Counted from the first letter of the stretch, positions 22,188-34,134 are shown. The stretch: 64,000 bases of DNA from Antilocapra americana (GCA_007570785.1 ML660777.1:1319845-1383844); one strand, 5' to 3'. Program-made: numbers and translations. The notes: a model not told the origin generated them from the letters alone.

Positions 22188-24264
22188 TGTACCTCAGTGA
22201 ATGAATGCATGCATATCTCAATGAATGAGTGGAGAGATTGAAGCACCAGATACTGATGCTTTAAACCACACAATCTCGGGTGTGCTGTATGGTTAGGAAT
22301 TCTCAGCACACACTCAAAAATCCTAGACTTAAAAGAAAAAAAATCCTAGACTTCGAGATTCTCCATGTAAATAACTGCAAGAACTGGAAATACTGAGTTC
22401 CTGAAGCTGAGAGACAAAGAGTTCTTTTCAAAAACCTTGTCTCCTTCAATTACTTCTGATCATTCTTGAATGCCTCACTGTCAGACAGTGGAGCATGCTG
22501 CAAAAACTTCACATGTTGTAGCTTTTCCAAAGAACAACAGGAATGCACTATGGCAAATTTTTAAGGAATGGAACCTTAAGTGACCGAGCATCCAAAAAAA
22601 CAGCAAGCAGGAGCTGCTGGCAGTCATATTTTAAAAGGTTTTCTCGATATTTCCTCAAACCTCCTTAATAATAACAAATATTCAGGAACCACCTCTTTTG
22701 ATCCATCTATAGTGTTTAACTTTCCTGGTTTTGCAGGTTTGACTGTAAACATGGTGTCGCAGATTAACAAGAACTCTTTATTGGACTGAATTTTATCACT
22801 GGCTCGTGCATGCCCAGGTTTCATGGAACCCACTGGAATGGTTCATCTGATTCCAAAAGACATATTTAACCTTTGGTCAGCAACACAAGCAAGTTCACCC
22901 TCAGTTTTTCTTGGATACAGAGTCTACCTTCTTTACTATTCATCTTGAGCTTTTCTACAGAGAAACACTGTTTTTGAAGTGTTTTTGCTCTGCACCCTTG
23001 GCTGTTTCTCCTGATTCCTTCCCTTCCAGCTGATTCAGAGTGAAGCACGGGTAGTCAGGTGCCACGTCTGGTCGCCGCTACACTCCTCAAGGTGTGGAGT
23101 GTAAAGCAATTTTTAGCATAGCAAGCTCAGGAGTTCTACTTTAGTAGCTCGTATGACATAAAGAGCCTCATTATTTTCATTCACACATACATAGACTCAA
23201 GATACACCCCTTTCCCCATCATTCTGGAAACGCTGACTGTGCCAGAGCTTGGCCATCTCAGTAAAGCAATAATAAATATTCCTTGCATCATCTCAACATA
23301 TAGTGGCTGGTTTCTCCCAGAAATACCTGTAACTCATGAGGGAAAACCAGCAAAACATTTCATAAAACCATGGTGTTAAATGCCACTCACTTTCCTAGTC
23401 TATAAAATAAAATGTCTAACTTTCAGTGCCTATAAGGAGAGAAACTGAGAGTTCAGATACACACGGTCCAGCATTTTCTGAGAGCTTTCTTCTCATCATA
23501 GATGCATCCTGGGCAAGCCAATTAATCTGGGCACCATGCCCCTAAGTGGGTTGTGTGCTGTTCCATGTCACTAACAGCATGACATATCTATGCCCTGCAC
23601 CCACTTAATTTGTCCCTGGCTGGAATACATGGACTTTTATTTGTGCTATTATCATCATATCCTGTCTAGACTGAAAAATTAAAAATAAAGAGACCAGTCT
23701 GCCTGCTCCCATCACCTCTGCTGGGGATACTGGTTGCTTCCCACTCAGTCTCTCCCCTCAAAAAGGGGAGAAACAGAGGGAAGACCGTGGAAGCTGCTTC
23801 CAACTGGTAAAATGTAAAATAAGAGTAAAACATGACATTAAATAGTAAACACAGGGATCTGACTCTAGTAGTAGTATATTTTAAATAAATCCCTTGGAAA
23901 AATAATGAAAGTTTTAAATCAAGCTAGGCAGCAGTAATGTTCAGACTCTGTTTTGACTCTAATTTGAAAACACTGATGTGCCAGGAAGTCAGGGAACAGA
24001 AGGATGACTATTTTCTGAGCTACGAGTGAAGAGTCTGTGTGACCACAGAACAAGGATTCTCGAAGGCAGAGATGTTCAGGGATGTGGCCGGCTGTTCTTA
24101 TTCTGAGATTTTTGAGAGGCTAAGAAAGCTCCTACAACCAAGGTAAGAAATCCTTTAACCTTAAAATATTTTGAATCTATATAACATCAACTAATCACTG
24201 GGGTAACTTGCATCAAAAACAAACCAACCAAATCTGTCCATTTAAGGATTCATCAAATGATCTA

Positions 24265-24490
24265 AGATGGTAGCTGAGAACAAAGACTTTGACTACTCAA
24301 GCTAAACCTTTACAAAGTATTCTCTAAGCCTCACCCTCTTCAATTATAAAATCAAATTAATGAAAGAGTCTGTGATATAGTGTTGATGAGAAGAACAAAT
24401 GAGATACATTGCAAAGAATGTGATGCTATGAGTGGCACATAGTAAATGACCAATAAAATATATTAGCTACTTTTATTATCATTATTATGT
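24265..24490 (+). repeat. MIR SINE
   Basis: 'gctgagaacaaagactttga', 'tctctaagcctcaccctctt', 'gaacaaatgagatacattgc' and 'gtggcacatagtaaatgacc' follow the MIR consensus through to its 'tattagctac' end. Confidence 0.7.
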
Positions 24491-24748
24491 GAAAAGCAGT
24501 CAATACCATATCTGCTTGGCTTAAAGGAAACACTGAATAAATGAGAACAATGGTTATTAAAACTGTATTTCAATTCTGTTCAATACTAATGATAAATAGT
24601 AGCCCACAGAATCCCTTGAATATTTGCAGATCATTAGCTGCTTTTAGAAAACCATCTATATGCTTTTCCATTCGTAGACCTGGGGCTCAGGAGAGATTAA
24701 GTTATTCTAATTCCATCTTCATTTCCCTCCACTTGAGCTAAGGACACA

Positions 24749-24967
24749 ACAGCTTCCCTGGTGGCTCAGTGGTAAAAAATATGCCTGCCAGTACAGGAGA
24801 CGTAAGTTTGATCCCTGGGTCAGGAAGATTCCCTGGAAAAGGAAATGGCTACCCACTCCAGTATTCTTGCCAGGGAAATTCTATGGACATAGGAGCCTGG
24901 CAGGCTACAGTCCATGGGGTCACAAAAGAGTCAGACATGATTTAGTGACTAAACAAAACAACAAAAT
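24749..24967 (+). repeat. Bov-tA SINE, full length
   Basis: Head 'cttccctggtggctcagtgg' to 'cagacatgatttagtgac' and an 'aaacaaaacaacaaa' tail. Confidence 0.92.
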
Positions 24968-24969
24968 GA

Positions 24970-26649
24970 TGTTGGGTGGAGAAGAGAGAGGAAAATAGAT
25001 GTCATCGATTTCCAAAAGTGGTTCGAGGGCCTAGAAGGAAAACGTATGCCGTTGATTAGAGGGAAATGACCACGAATGTCTGAGAAATAACCCCTAGACT
25101 CGGGCACAAAATAATACACTCAGCTGGCTCTGTAAATTCCTCATTAACATAGAAATTGTTTTCTAGGCTGATCTAATAGGATATGATTAATAATTGGAAT
25201 TTGTTTTCTTCTAAGAAAGAGATTGATTGAAGGAAACCCATACAATTTAAAAGACCGTTCCTGAACTGATCCAGTAAGTGCTTTCTGCTTTGTTTTGCGT
25301 AAACGAAAGTATTCTATTTAGTGGGTGAGGTCCTCGTGGATGCCGAATGAAGTATATGTGGCTGTAGTCCTGACATCGTATGTGTTCACTCCAGGCAGTG
25401 GGGCTGCCTCTACTCTCACCATATGGCTTATGAAATGAGAATTGTAAAAATTGTGACGGCTCGGGGACAGAACTTCCAAATACGTGTTATTTATCCTCTG
25501 ATTAGAATACCTTGTAAGCGTCGAGGACCGCTTAAGCTACTTTCCAGCCCCTTTCACTTCCTCTTTGGACCACTTCTGAGAAGCACAAGCTCATTTCTGG
25601 TATAAATTTAATGCAACCTGAATTGCTTATGAAAAGTTGGACAGGAAAACACGGAGCTTGTGCTAAAGGTAATTTTCAGACGAACAAGCTTTTCTTGTTC
25701 AAGTTGCCCAAAATTCAGAGCTATGCAAGGGGGAGGGAAGGACTGGCAAGTTAAGGGAAATAAAATCAGCAAAATAAGGCCTTTGATGACAAGTTAACGC
25801 AGTGTGTTGTAGCCAGCTGACACAATTACAGCTCCGGGTTCTTGGCCAGAAGGAGCAGGTAGAGATTTCTAATTCCACTGCCCACCCTATGCCAGGCATG
25901 CAGCCGCAAGCACACAGTCACCGAGGCTCTTGTCAATTAAAAGCAACATTAAAGTGGCATCCCATCTGCTCCACAAATGTCGCTGAGCTGGGGCCACCTG
26001 TTGAGGGGCTGTGGGGACAGTGGAAGGATAAAGCATCTCGACACAGGTTTGTCTATTAATATACACAAAGAGCCACTTCATTCAGTGTTCTCCTTGACTT
26101 CCATCCTCTACTCCTCTTCTTTGCCAGAAATCTTTTGAATAGTTTTGCAGTGGAATTTTACACCCAGAAGAGTGTGAGCTGTATTTAAATAACAAGCCTG
26201 GAGAATCACAGGACATTGTGAAACACGTACCATACCTCAAATAGGAGGAAAAAAAATGAACAGGCTAAGTTATTCTTGAACCATCCTCCACATGCCTTCA
26301 CAAACAAGCATGCAGAAAAGTTGCAGCCAAGGGATTTTAAATTGGAGTTAAAGATGGATTTTCTCAGCCAGAGTGAATCTAAGACACTAGGATGAGGACA
26401 GAGGTGACTGAAGCTCTTTTCCACAGATCTGGACAGTAGAAGAGTATATTAGAATCACAGGGTCATGTCAGCGTACGTGAGCTTCTAGCCAGCTTCTGCT
26501 CATGGAATTTCCTTGTAATATATAAGTCCAGCTTTGGGGTTTGCCTAAAATGGTGTCTCCTTTATCTGGCACTAATTCCCATGACCTTTCCTTTTTCTTT
26601 TTGGTGGGGAGTGGGGAGGAGGAGATCTGATTATCATTTAACGTGTGTC
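24970..26649. other. Repeat-free block, candidate SASH1 distal regulatory region
   Basis: About 1.7 kb in which I recognise no repeat. It retains scattered CpGs (for example near 25020-25060, 25445-25470 and 25515-25530) unusual for the surrounding AT-rich DNA, and it mixes homeobox-like TAAT clusters (25170-25200) with E-box-like motifs. It lies 19-20 kb upstream of the SASH1 ATG. An enhancer role is inference; no coding exon is apparent. Confidence 0.4.
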
Positions 26650-26797
26650 TCTTGGGACTTCCTTGGTGGTCTGGTGTCTAAGACATCATCCTTCCTCTAC
26701 GGGAGGCATGAATCTGATCCTTGATGGGGGAACTAAGATCCGGCATGCTGCGGTACAGCCAAAATGCAGAAAACAAAGCAACAACAACAAAAATAAG
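26650..26797 (+). repeat. CHR-type SINE
   Basis: Head 'gggacttccttggtggtctg', 'gggggaactaagatccggc', and an 'aacaacaacaaaaataa' tail. Confidence 0.8.
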
Positions 26798-26799
26798 GT

Positions 26800-27290
26800 G
26801 TTTCACTCCTCAGTCACTCCACACCTCACTGGATCTCTGTCTACTGACACTTAAGCTGTCCTTCAAGACATCATCAAATGCCACCTCCTTCAGGAAGATT
26901 TTTATTTTTTTTTGGCAGTACCACCATCTCCCCAACAAGAGCCTCCTTTTTCTCCTCCATGATCCCAGAGAAATACCCTGCAAATCCCACTCTCACCGCA
27001 CCTAACACACTGCATTTCATTTTATTTTACTACTTTTTAAAGATTTTTTTTTTAAGACTGAAGTATAGTTGATGTATATACTATTATGATAGTTTCAGGT
27101 GTACAACACCGAGATCTTAAAAATACATTATGAAATGATCACCACAGCAATTTCAGTAAATAACACAGAGTATTTTAGTTGTTAATTTGCTCCATTGTCT
27201 CTTCACTATGAGCTCCCTGAGGGCAGGGCCTCCATTTTCTTTTCTTTTTTTCTTTTTCATTTGTTATTCTTAGTGCCTAGCACAGTGCCT
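26800..27290 (+). repeat. L2 LINE 3' end, interrupted
   Basis: 'aaatgccacctccttcagga' and, after an interruption, 'tatgagctccctgagggcag' and 'agtgcctagcacagtgcctt' are classic L2 3'-terminal motifs in order. The two halves are separated by the L1 piece at 27035-27180. Confidence 0.7.
27035..27180 (-). repeat. L1 3' fragment inserted in L2
   Basis: 'gaagtatagttgatgtatat' and 'gtttcaggtgtacaacacc' match the reversed 3' UTR of L1. It splits the L2 relic and is therefore younger. Confidence 0.6.
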
Positions 27291-27339
27291 TAAAAGAAAA
27301 GCTTCTCAGTGCAGAGTAAAACAAAGTGAAACAGAATCA

Positions 27340-27815
27340 ACCCTGTGGAACACTTCCTATATGGTAGGCACTGTTCTCAGCATGTTAATAATACAATTTA
27401 TCTCCTGAAAAGTGTGCATTCTTTACTGCTTGAGCCACTGGGGAAGCCCAAGAATACTGGACTGGATAGTCTATCCCTTCTCCAGGGGAATTTCCTGACC
27501 CAGGGATCCAGCCAGGGTCTCCTGCATTGTAGGCGGATTCTTCACCAGCTGAGCACAGAAAAACCCTTTATCTCCTGAGGTTTTCAGAACGACTTAGATA
27601 AGTCACATCCAAAGCCTGGCACAGAATAAATGGTGACTAAACTAGAAAATTTTATCTCATGAGTCAGTTAATTCTTAGAATATATTTTCTATGTACTGCT
27701 ACTACTATTTCTTCTCATTTTAAAGATGAAGAAATAGATATTTACAAGGGACAAGAAACTTGCCCCAAATCACTTACTCACCTTAAGTGCCACAGTGGAC
27801 TTCTATTTTATTTTA
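27340..27815 (-). repeat. MIR SINE, antisense, split by a Bov-tA
   Basis: The left part 'ttcctatatggtaggcactg' and right part 'ttttaaagatgaagaaatag', 'gaaacttgccccaaatcac' are in reversed MIR order, separated by a SINE at 27409-27566. Confidence 0.5.
27409..27566 (-). repeat. Bov-tA SINE variant with an extra head fragment
   Basis: A 12-bp duplication, tttatctcctga, flanks it at 27397-27408 and 27567-27578. The insert carries a reversed partial head ('ctgcttgagccactgggga'), then 'agcccaagaatactggactg', then a second reversed head near 27540, so it is a shortened relative of the dimer at 2787-3089. Confidence 0.8.
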
Positions 27816-28005
27816 ATGTCACCTTTATAGTTTTTGACAAGTGAGTACTGCCTTTAATATTACTTCTTTTTCTTCCAAGTCAGGTTTATGGAGGTATCAC
27901 TTATACACGGTAACTTTCGTACCTTTCACTTTACTGCACAGTGCTGTGTCACAGTCCTGTAAGCACCATCACAATCAAAATAGGGAACAGTTATGTCACC
28001 CCCAA

Positions 28006-28225
28006 GAGGCTTCCTATATGATGTAGTGGTAACAGAATCCATCTAACCATGCAGGAGATTAAAGAGACATGGATTCGATCCCTGGGTCGGAAGATCCCCT
28101 GGAGGAAGGCATGGCAACCTGTCCCAGTATATTTGCCTGGAGAATCCCATGGACAGAGGGGCCTAGCAGATTATAGTCCATGGGGTTGCAAAGAGTCAGG
28201 CAGGACTGAGCACAGCACAGCAGCA
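28006..28225 (+). repeat. Bov-tA SINE inserted in L1
   Basis: Full length, flanked by an imperfect repeat: gtcacccccaaga on the left and atcactcccaaaga on the right. The L1 reads on across it. Confidence 0.88.
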
Positions 28226-28987
28226 ACACATCACTCCCAAAGAATTCCCTCATGCCCTGCAGTCATCAACCCCACCCGCACTCCTGGAATCTGGGAAACA
28301 CTGATCTGATCTTTGTCCTTTATAGTTTGACCTTTTTCAGATTGTCACATAAGTGGAATCATATAGCCTGTGCCTGTTGAGGCTGGCTTCTTTCATTTAG
28401 CATTTGAATTTTGTAAAGCATTTGTGATTCATCCATGTTGCTGTGAGTATCAGCAGGTTGTTCCTTTTTATTGCCACGTGGTGTTCTATTGTATGGATAT
28501 ACCACAGTTCACTTATTAACCAGTTGAAGCATGCTTGGTTATTTCCCAGTTTTTGTTGATTATAAGCAAAACCACTTACACATTCATAGACAGAGGTTGT
28601 GTGAACATAGATTTTCATTTTACTTGGGTGAATAGCCAGGTGGGGGCTTGCTGTGCCATAGGGGTAAGTGTGTTTTTAATTGTATAAGAAATTACCAAAA
28701 TGATTTTCAGTGGTGGCTGTACCATCTTGCAATCTGATAAGTAATGTGTGAGAGTTTTCTTTGCTCCACAGACTTGCCAGCACTTGGTATTGCTAATTAT
28801 TTTTCTTGGTTTGTGTTTCAAAGTCATTCTAAAAGGTGTCTAGAGGTATCTCATTGTGGTTTTCATTTGCAGTTCTCTAATGACTAGTTATGTTGAATAC
28901 CTTTTCATGTGCTCTGTTCAATATTTTGCTCATTTAAAACAGTGAGCTATTACTGACTTTTAAGACATCTGAATATATATTCAGGAT

Positions 28988-29228
28988 GTTGTTGTTTAGT
29001 TGCCCAGTCGTGTCCGACTCTTCTTGACCCCATGGATTGCAGCATGCTAGGCCTCCCTGTCCCTCACCATCTCCCAGAGTTTGCCCAAGTTTATGTCCAT
29101 TGAATTGGTGATGCCATCCAACCATCTCATCCTCTGCCACCCTCTTCTCCTTCTGCCTTCAATCTTTCCCTGCATCAGGGTCTTTTCCATTGAGTTGGCT
29201 CTTTGAATCAGGTGGCCAAAGTATTGGA
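28988..29228 (-). repeat. BovB LINE 3' end inserted in L1
   Basis: It runs from 'gttgttgtttagttgccca' through 'atgccatccaaccatctcat' to 'aatcaggtggccaaagtat'. About 240 bp of reversed BovB 3' sequence, non-coding. Confidence 0.88.
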
Positions 29229-29715
29229 CCTCCAGTGTCAGATAAAAGTCCTTTACCTGATATGTGCTTTGCAAATATTTTCTCAGTCAATGGTTGCTTT
29301 TTTATGTTCTAATGCTTTTCAAAAAGAATTTTTACATTTGATTAATTCCAACTTATTCATTTTCTTTTTGAGTCTTTGTGGTTCTAAGAAAAGTTACAAA
29401 AATTTTCTCTAATGTTTTCATTCAGAAAATTTTCTAAGTTTAGATTTTTACACTTTGATCTATGATCTAGTTTAAGTTAAACTTTATATAATATATGATA
29501 TATGTCTGTAGGTTTTTTTTCTTTTCTTTTTTTTTTTTTGTCATTTATGGATTTCCAAGTGGTACAGTACCACTTACTAGAAACACAGACCAGAAATCTG
29601 AGTTCCAGTTTCTCTGCTTCCAGAGGTCAAGTTTTTACCATGTAAATTCTTGTTCTACGTTTATGTGTGTGTGTCTATATATATATACATACACACACAT
29701 AGTTTTTCCCTTTGT
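29229..29715. other. L1 remainder and low-complexity DNA
   Basis: L1-like text fades near 29500, then a poly-T tract (29513-29539) and short TG/TA/CA runs (29660-29700). No gene. Confidence 0.45.
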
Positions 29716-29820
29716 CAGGGGTGGATTGTGGGATCTTAGTTCCCTGATTAAGGATCAAACTGCCCTTGGCAGTGAAAGTACAGAGTCCGAGAGCTTCACT
29801 GGACAACCAAGGCATTTCCT
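29716..29820 (-). repeat. CHR-type SINE, partial
   Basis: 'tgtgggatcttagttccctg' and a diverged reversed head 'cttcactggacaaccaagg'. Confidence 0.65.
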
Positions 29821-29913
29821 CTTTATGTATATTTTTAATCTTCTGCTGGATCATACACTCTTTGACAGAACTGTGTATATCTCTCCACAGCAGAAGGCCC
29901 TGAACATAGTGAG

Positions 29914-30106
29914 CTTGCATGCTCAGTCTCTCAGTCATGTCTGACTCTTTGCGACCTGCCAGGCTCCTCTGTCCATGGGATTTCCCAGACAAGAATCCTG
30001 GAGTGGGCTGCAATTCCTTCTCCAGGAGATCTTCCTGATCCAGGGATCGAACCCGAGCCTCCTACATTGCAGGTGGATTCCTTACCACTGAGCCACCATG
30101 GAAGCA
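29914..30106 (-). repeat. Bov-tA SINE
   Basis: 'catgctcagtctctcagtca' to the reversed head 'accactgagccaccatgga'. Confidence 0.88.
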
Positions 30107-30150
30107 CTCCTTGAACACAGGATGTTCTCACTAATTACCCCTGGACTGAT

Positions 30151-30299
30151 TCTTTATTTATTAATTATTATTATTATTATTATTATTTTTTGGCCATGCC
30201 CAAGGCATGTAGGATCTTAATTCTCCCACCAGGGGTTGAACCCATGCTCCCTGCATTGGAAATACAGAGTCTTAGCCACTAGACTGGCAGGGAAGTCCT
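30151..30299 (-). repeat. CHR-type SINE with (ATT)n tail
   Basis: The reversed A-tail has expanded into an ATT microsatellite (30163-30186); then 'gcatgtaggatcttaattct' and the reversed head 'actggcagggaagtcct'. Confidence 0.8.
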
Positions 30300-31059
30300 G
30301 GACTGACTCTTTAAATGGAGTGTGGACTAACAATCATTCACAACTGTCCAGTCCTTGTTCTCTTTTGCCCAAGGAAGAAACCCAGCATCCTCATACATGA
30401 TGCTTGTGTGTTCAGAGCTCTGACCCACCCAGCAGGTGTGTTGACCTCCATACCCTAAGCCTTTTAATACAAGGATGGAGGAACTAGTCTTTTCTTCCTG
30501 TTAACATGATTCCAGTCTACCAATGGTGTGCAGATAATTGCATTTCTTCTGACATCATTCCAGCCTGATATACAAGCTCTGGCTGTCCTGAGGAATGATC
30601 CTTTGCCAGTCTGTTCTGGCCAACAGGCAGGGCAAGTTCAGGAGCAATTTGGGGCCAGAACTAGTGGGCGGATGTGGGTGGAGGCGGGAAATGTGCAGCA
30701 CTAGTAGAGCTGAGATTAACTGAGGTCTGGCGTCTGATCCTAGAGTAAATAGCTAGTGTGGGCAGGCCCTCTGCATGACCTTCAGCTCCATGGATTTATA
30801 AGCAAAGGCCTTTCTGTAACTCACAGAGGGCAAGGCCAGTAAACCATTGCTTGGTCTTTGCCACTCAGGAGATAAGAGAGTCTTGCACAGTCCACATGAG
30901 ATTGTGGATTTTTATGCCGTTTTTCTTTATAATTCTCATTCAATATTCTACCTTCTCTCTTTCCACATACAGGAGAACTACAAATACCAAATCACGTCTT
31001 ATGAGAGCACACAGAGGAAGAGACTCTCACAGGCCAAAAAGGAACAATTGCATTTTCTA
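30300..31059. other. Unique intergenic DNA
   Basis: No recognised repeat in 760 bp. Moderately GC-rich near 30600-30700. Confidence 0.45.
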
Positions 31060-31197
31060 TTTATTAAAAAAAAAATGTTTTTTTAGCTGCATCTTTCTTA
31101 CAGCATGTAGGATCTTAGGTCTACAACCAAGGGGTGGAACCCATGCTCCCTGCAGTGGATGCACAGAATCTTCACCACTGGACCACCAGGGAAGTCC
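31060..31197 (-). repeat. CHR-type SINE with TSD
   Basis: Flanked by the 9-bp duplication cattttcta at 31051-31059 and 31198-31206. It has a reversed A-tail, 'gcatgtaggatcttaggtc' and the reversed head 'ctggaccaccagggaagtcc'. Confidence 0.88.
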
Positions 31198-31206
31198 CAT
31201 TTTCTA

Positions 31207-32598
31207 GATATGAGAAACTAGGGAGCAAGAAAGCAGAGACTATCTTTAAAATCTCTCAAGCTTTTGGTAAACATCTATATAACATAAGTGCTTTTTGCCT
31301 AGGGCCCATTATGGAGTAAGTTCTCAGACATGCCATATTGTTAGTCATTATTATGCAATATTGCTTTTTTACTATTTTTAAAAACTGTGTAAAATGCCAT
31401 TATTATATTTTGTATAAAATGTAATGCAGGTACACACACACATGCATGCGTGCATATGTGCACACATACACACACAGATGAGACACTGGAGACAGAGGGA
31501 GAAATACAGAGAGATTCGGAGATTAGGAAATGAGAGGAAAAGATAGAACACTGTGGTTGGCTGCTGCACATCTTGTCACCCCACGTTGAATTTCCAAGCC
31601 CTCAGGAATTCTCTGTCATGATTTCTACCTTCATATTATCACAGAGATTCTGGGATCAGAGCTCCTCTTCAGTACTCTGCACATCTGAACATTCAGAGTC
31701 AGCTGGGTTATTTCAGGGAAAATTAAATAAAATTTATTTGTTGAATAAACATTAATGGAAAAGTTATCAAACCCTGAGCCAAGTGACCAATTAAACCAAA
31801 TTCTATCAGCCAAGGGATTTGCTTTCCATCAAAACAAAATAAAGTCAAGTTAAGTTGACTCAGAGGCTGAGCAAAAATTTTAATAATCTAATTGAAAAAG
31901 CAGCTGCCCATTAACAACATGAGGGAGATGACAGGCCATTCTGATAGAGCTGGATTCTTAGGACAAATCATACACCCTCTTCTGCAGCCTTAGAATGAGC
32001 AGCAGGGGGTGGAAGAGAGTACATACAATAGGATGCATGAAACTATGAGGCAGCCATGGAAGCTGGTTCATAAATATCTCTTCCAGGAGGACTTCATTTT
32101 GTAGTGGGTTTGACAGCTTGGTATACTGTAAGATCTTCTAGGACAGGGCTCCCAGCTTCCTCTCTGGCTGCCTTTGAGGGTTCTGCTGAGAATGTGGCAA
32201 GTCGCCAGTTGGCTGAGACACCCAAGGATGTCTAAGAGGTACTGTCACCTTCGACATAAAAGCAACAAGGTCAGGTCATCTCACCCATACCTACAGAGCA
32301 CACTGCACAAAGTGATTCGCAGAGGTGCTGACCAAGTCCTGTGGCCTGGATGAAGTTTTTCCAATCCTTGGGCACAGCTGGTTTCTGCAACTCAGCGGGC
32401 TAACTGCTTGTGATGCCTCTGAACAAACTCAGACCAGCCCCACATGGCCTTCCTTTCTGGGCAGTGAAACAAAAGTAACAAGGCAGGGGTATGGTAATAC
32501 TCATTCAAAGGCTACTTTCAATGGTGATATCCATTATTTATGCAATGAAGAGAACCTAGCCTAAAGCATATTCCTTGTCCTCCCTTGTTACATTTGGC
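31207..32598. other. Unique intergenic DNA with a possible regulatory core
   Basis: No transposable element recognised over about 1.4 kb except the CA tract. The core at 31790-31960 has an AP-1 site (TGACTCA at 31856-31862), TAAT-type homeobox motifs and a CAGCTG E-box within about 60 bp. Enhancer function is inference. Confidence 0.35.
31430..31480. repeat. (CA)n / alternating purine-pyrimidine tract
   Basis: CA runs with a central CATGCATGCGTGCATATGTGC-like stretch (31440-31462), almost fully alternating. Confidence 0.75.
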
Positions 32599-32752
32599 CA
32601 GTGGTTCTTAAGCTTTAACCTGCATTAACACCTTCTGGAGGATTCCCAGAGTGTCAGATTCAGTAGGTCTGGGCCTGAGAATCTGCATTTTTGACAAGTT
32701 CCCAGGTGGTCCTGATGTTGCAGGTTCAGAAACTACAATCTGAGAGCCACTG
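32599..32752 (+). repeat. MER5A-type hAT DNA transposon relic
   Basis: It opens 'cagtggttcttaagctttaa', contains 'tcagtaggtctgggcctgag' and 'gacaagttcccaggtggtcc', and closes 'ctgagagccactg', matching MER5A landmarks end to end. Confidence 0.8.
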
Positions 32753-33153
32753 CATCTACATTTGCTTGGAAAACATTTCCTCCTTGTTTTCAACTTGACA
32801 CATGTTGGAACCTTCAGAATTCAGTAACTATTGAATCATCACATAGTAAAAGAAAAAGTAACAGTGAAGTCAATAATGTTTCATTTTTATAGAGATCAGG
32901 CTTTCAGTAACCTCAAGGGTTTGGAACATAGTTGCAAACTCAGTAGCAAGGTAAATAGGTCCTTAAATTGTTAAAATAGTACCATAACTGAGAAAGTTAT
33001 GGTACTCTGTAGAGGTGGGCAGTGTAGAGAACCTTCTAGGTCTGAGCGCAAAATAAGCTTAATATATGTTTCAAGATGGTGACAAAAGAATAGGAAGGCA
33101 CAAGCATCAGGCTATATTATTTGTCAGGGCAAAATGTTCTATTTGACTTGGTA
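32753..33153. other. Unique AT-rich intergenic DNA
   Basis: Nothing recognised in these 400 bp. An 18-bp palindrome-like pair around 'accataactgagaaagttatggta' halves at 32980-33005 is probably chance. Confidence 0.4.
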
Positions 33154-33192
33154 TTAGCCCCTGTGGTCACCACTGTATTACAAGCAAAAACA

Positions 33193-33320
33193 CGAAGGAA
33201 TGGCTACCCACTCCAGTATTCTTGCCTTGAGAACCCCCTGGACAAAGGAGCCTGGCAGGCTATAGTCCATGGGGTCGCAAGAGTCGGACACGATTTAGCG
33301 GTTAACACTTCCACTTTCAC
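33193..33320 (+). repeat. Headless Bov-A monomer with a very long flanking duplication
   Basis: It lacks the tRNA head and starts at 'gaaggaatggctacccact', then runs through 'ctatagtccatggggtcgc' to 'cggacacgatttagcgg'. It is flanked by near-identical direct repeats of 39 and 38 bp (33154-33192 and 33321-33358) that differ by four transitions and one A. Confidence 0.85.
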
Positions 33321-33358
33321 TTAGCCCCTACGGTCACCACTATACTACAAGCAAAACA

Positions 33359-34121
33359 TTCATTACTTTCCCTAAAATATTTAGGTTCCTCTTATAGCAA
33401 CTCCCCCCGCCCCCCGCCACATGCTGCCTCAGCATCAAATAAAGAAAGCACAAAATGACCTGTAAAGCAACTACACTCTTATAAAAATAAATTTATAGAA
33501 AAAGAAAATATGATACCCCTAGATGTGAGAGTGCAAAAGAACTTAGAACTCAGCTTGGAATACAGGATGGATGATCAATGATTGTCAACTGGAAGTGGTT
33601 CTGATGGGGCTGCTGGGTGATAAGTTCCAGGCCTCACCCTTAGGGGGCATGGAGGGATGGAGAAGAAAACCTGGCCCTGGTTCAGCCCTGAGGGCAACTG
33701 CCTGTGTTCCCAGGTACAGAAAGGAGGCTGTGAAAACTGAAGGCCTATTACTTTGTAAACCCAAAGAAGGGTTGTAAATGCTAGTGCAGAAAGACAGCCC
33801 TCCGATGTCAACAAGATCAAAGCCCCCATGGAGAGACCTAATAGGGCTGAACTAACAGCTGCTTTTGAAAGGACTGCAAAGTATGAAGCAGAGCACAACA
33901 TGAGCAACAGTGAAGTCGCAGCAGTGATGTTCCTTGACCATCAAGGAGTGACTTCCTAGAACCCAACTAGAGGCTGGAACCTTGGCACTTAGAGGCCAAT
34001 GATTCTGATTGGTCTCCATGGGCTCCTCTAGACCCATCTCTGCCTTCTTTGTCATTTTTCCCCTGAGGGACTGACATCTATCAACCATCGCCTGAGTCCT
34101 GGTTTTCTGGCTTCCTTTGGG
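33359..34121. other. Unique intergenic DNA
   Basis: No recognised repeat. A short C-rich tract lies near 33400-33420. An open frame at 33571-33777 has no recognisable domain and is treated as chance. Confidence 0.45.
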
Positions 34122-34134
34122 TTGAGTCTGATAG

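Larger units (their letters stand above)
20772..24264. other. Long repeat-poor intergenic stretch
   Basis: About 3.5 kb with no ruminant SINE. Weak old relics are listed separately at 21045-21180 and 21480-21830, and a TGAA microsatellite at 22162-22187. No open frame with coding character, tRNA or snRNA was seen. Confidence 0.5.
27880..29500 (-). repeat. Old L1 LINE, antisense, twice interrupted
   Basis: It begins 'ggtttatggaggtatcact' and continues with 'attgtcacataagtggaatc', 'attcatccatgttgctgtga', 'tgtatggatataccacag' and 'atgtgctttgcaaatatttt', all reversed L1 motifs. A Bov-tA (28006-28225) and a BovB tail (28988-29228) are inserted. No intact frame. The right end is uncertain. Confidence 0.8.

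Noticed and set aside
29495..29944. 149-codon plus-strand frame near 29.5 kb
   Set aside because: Spans poly-T, TG/TA runs and parts of a CHR and a Bov-tA SINE.
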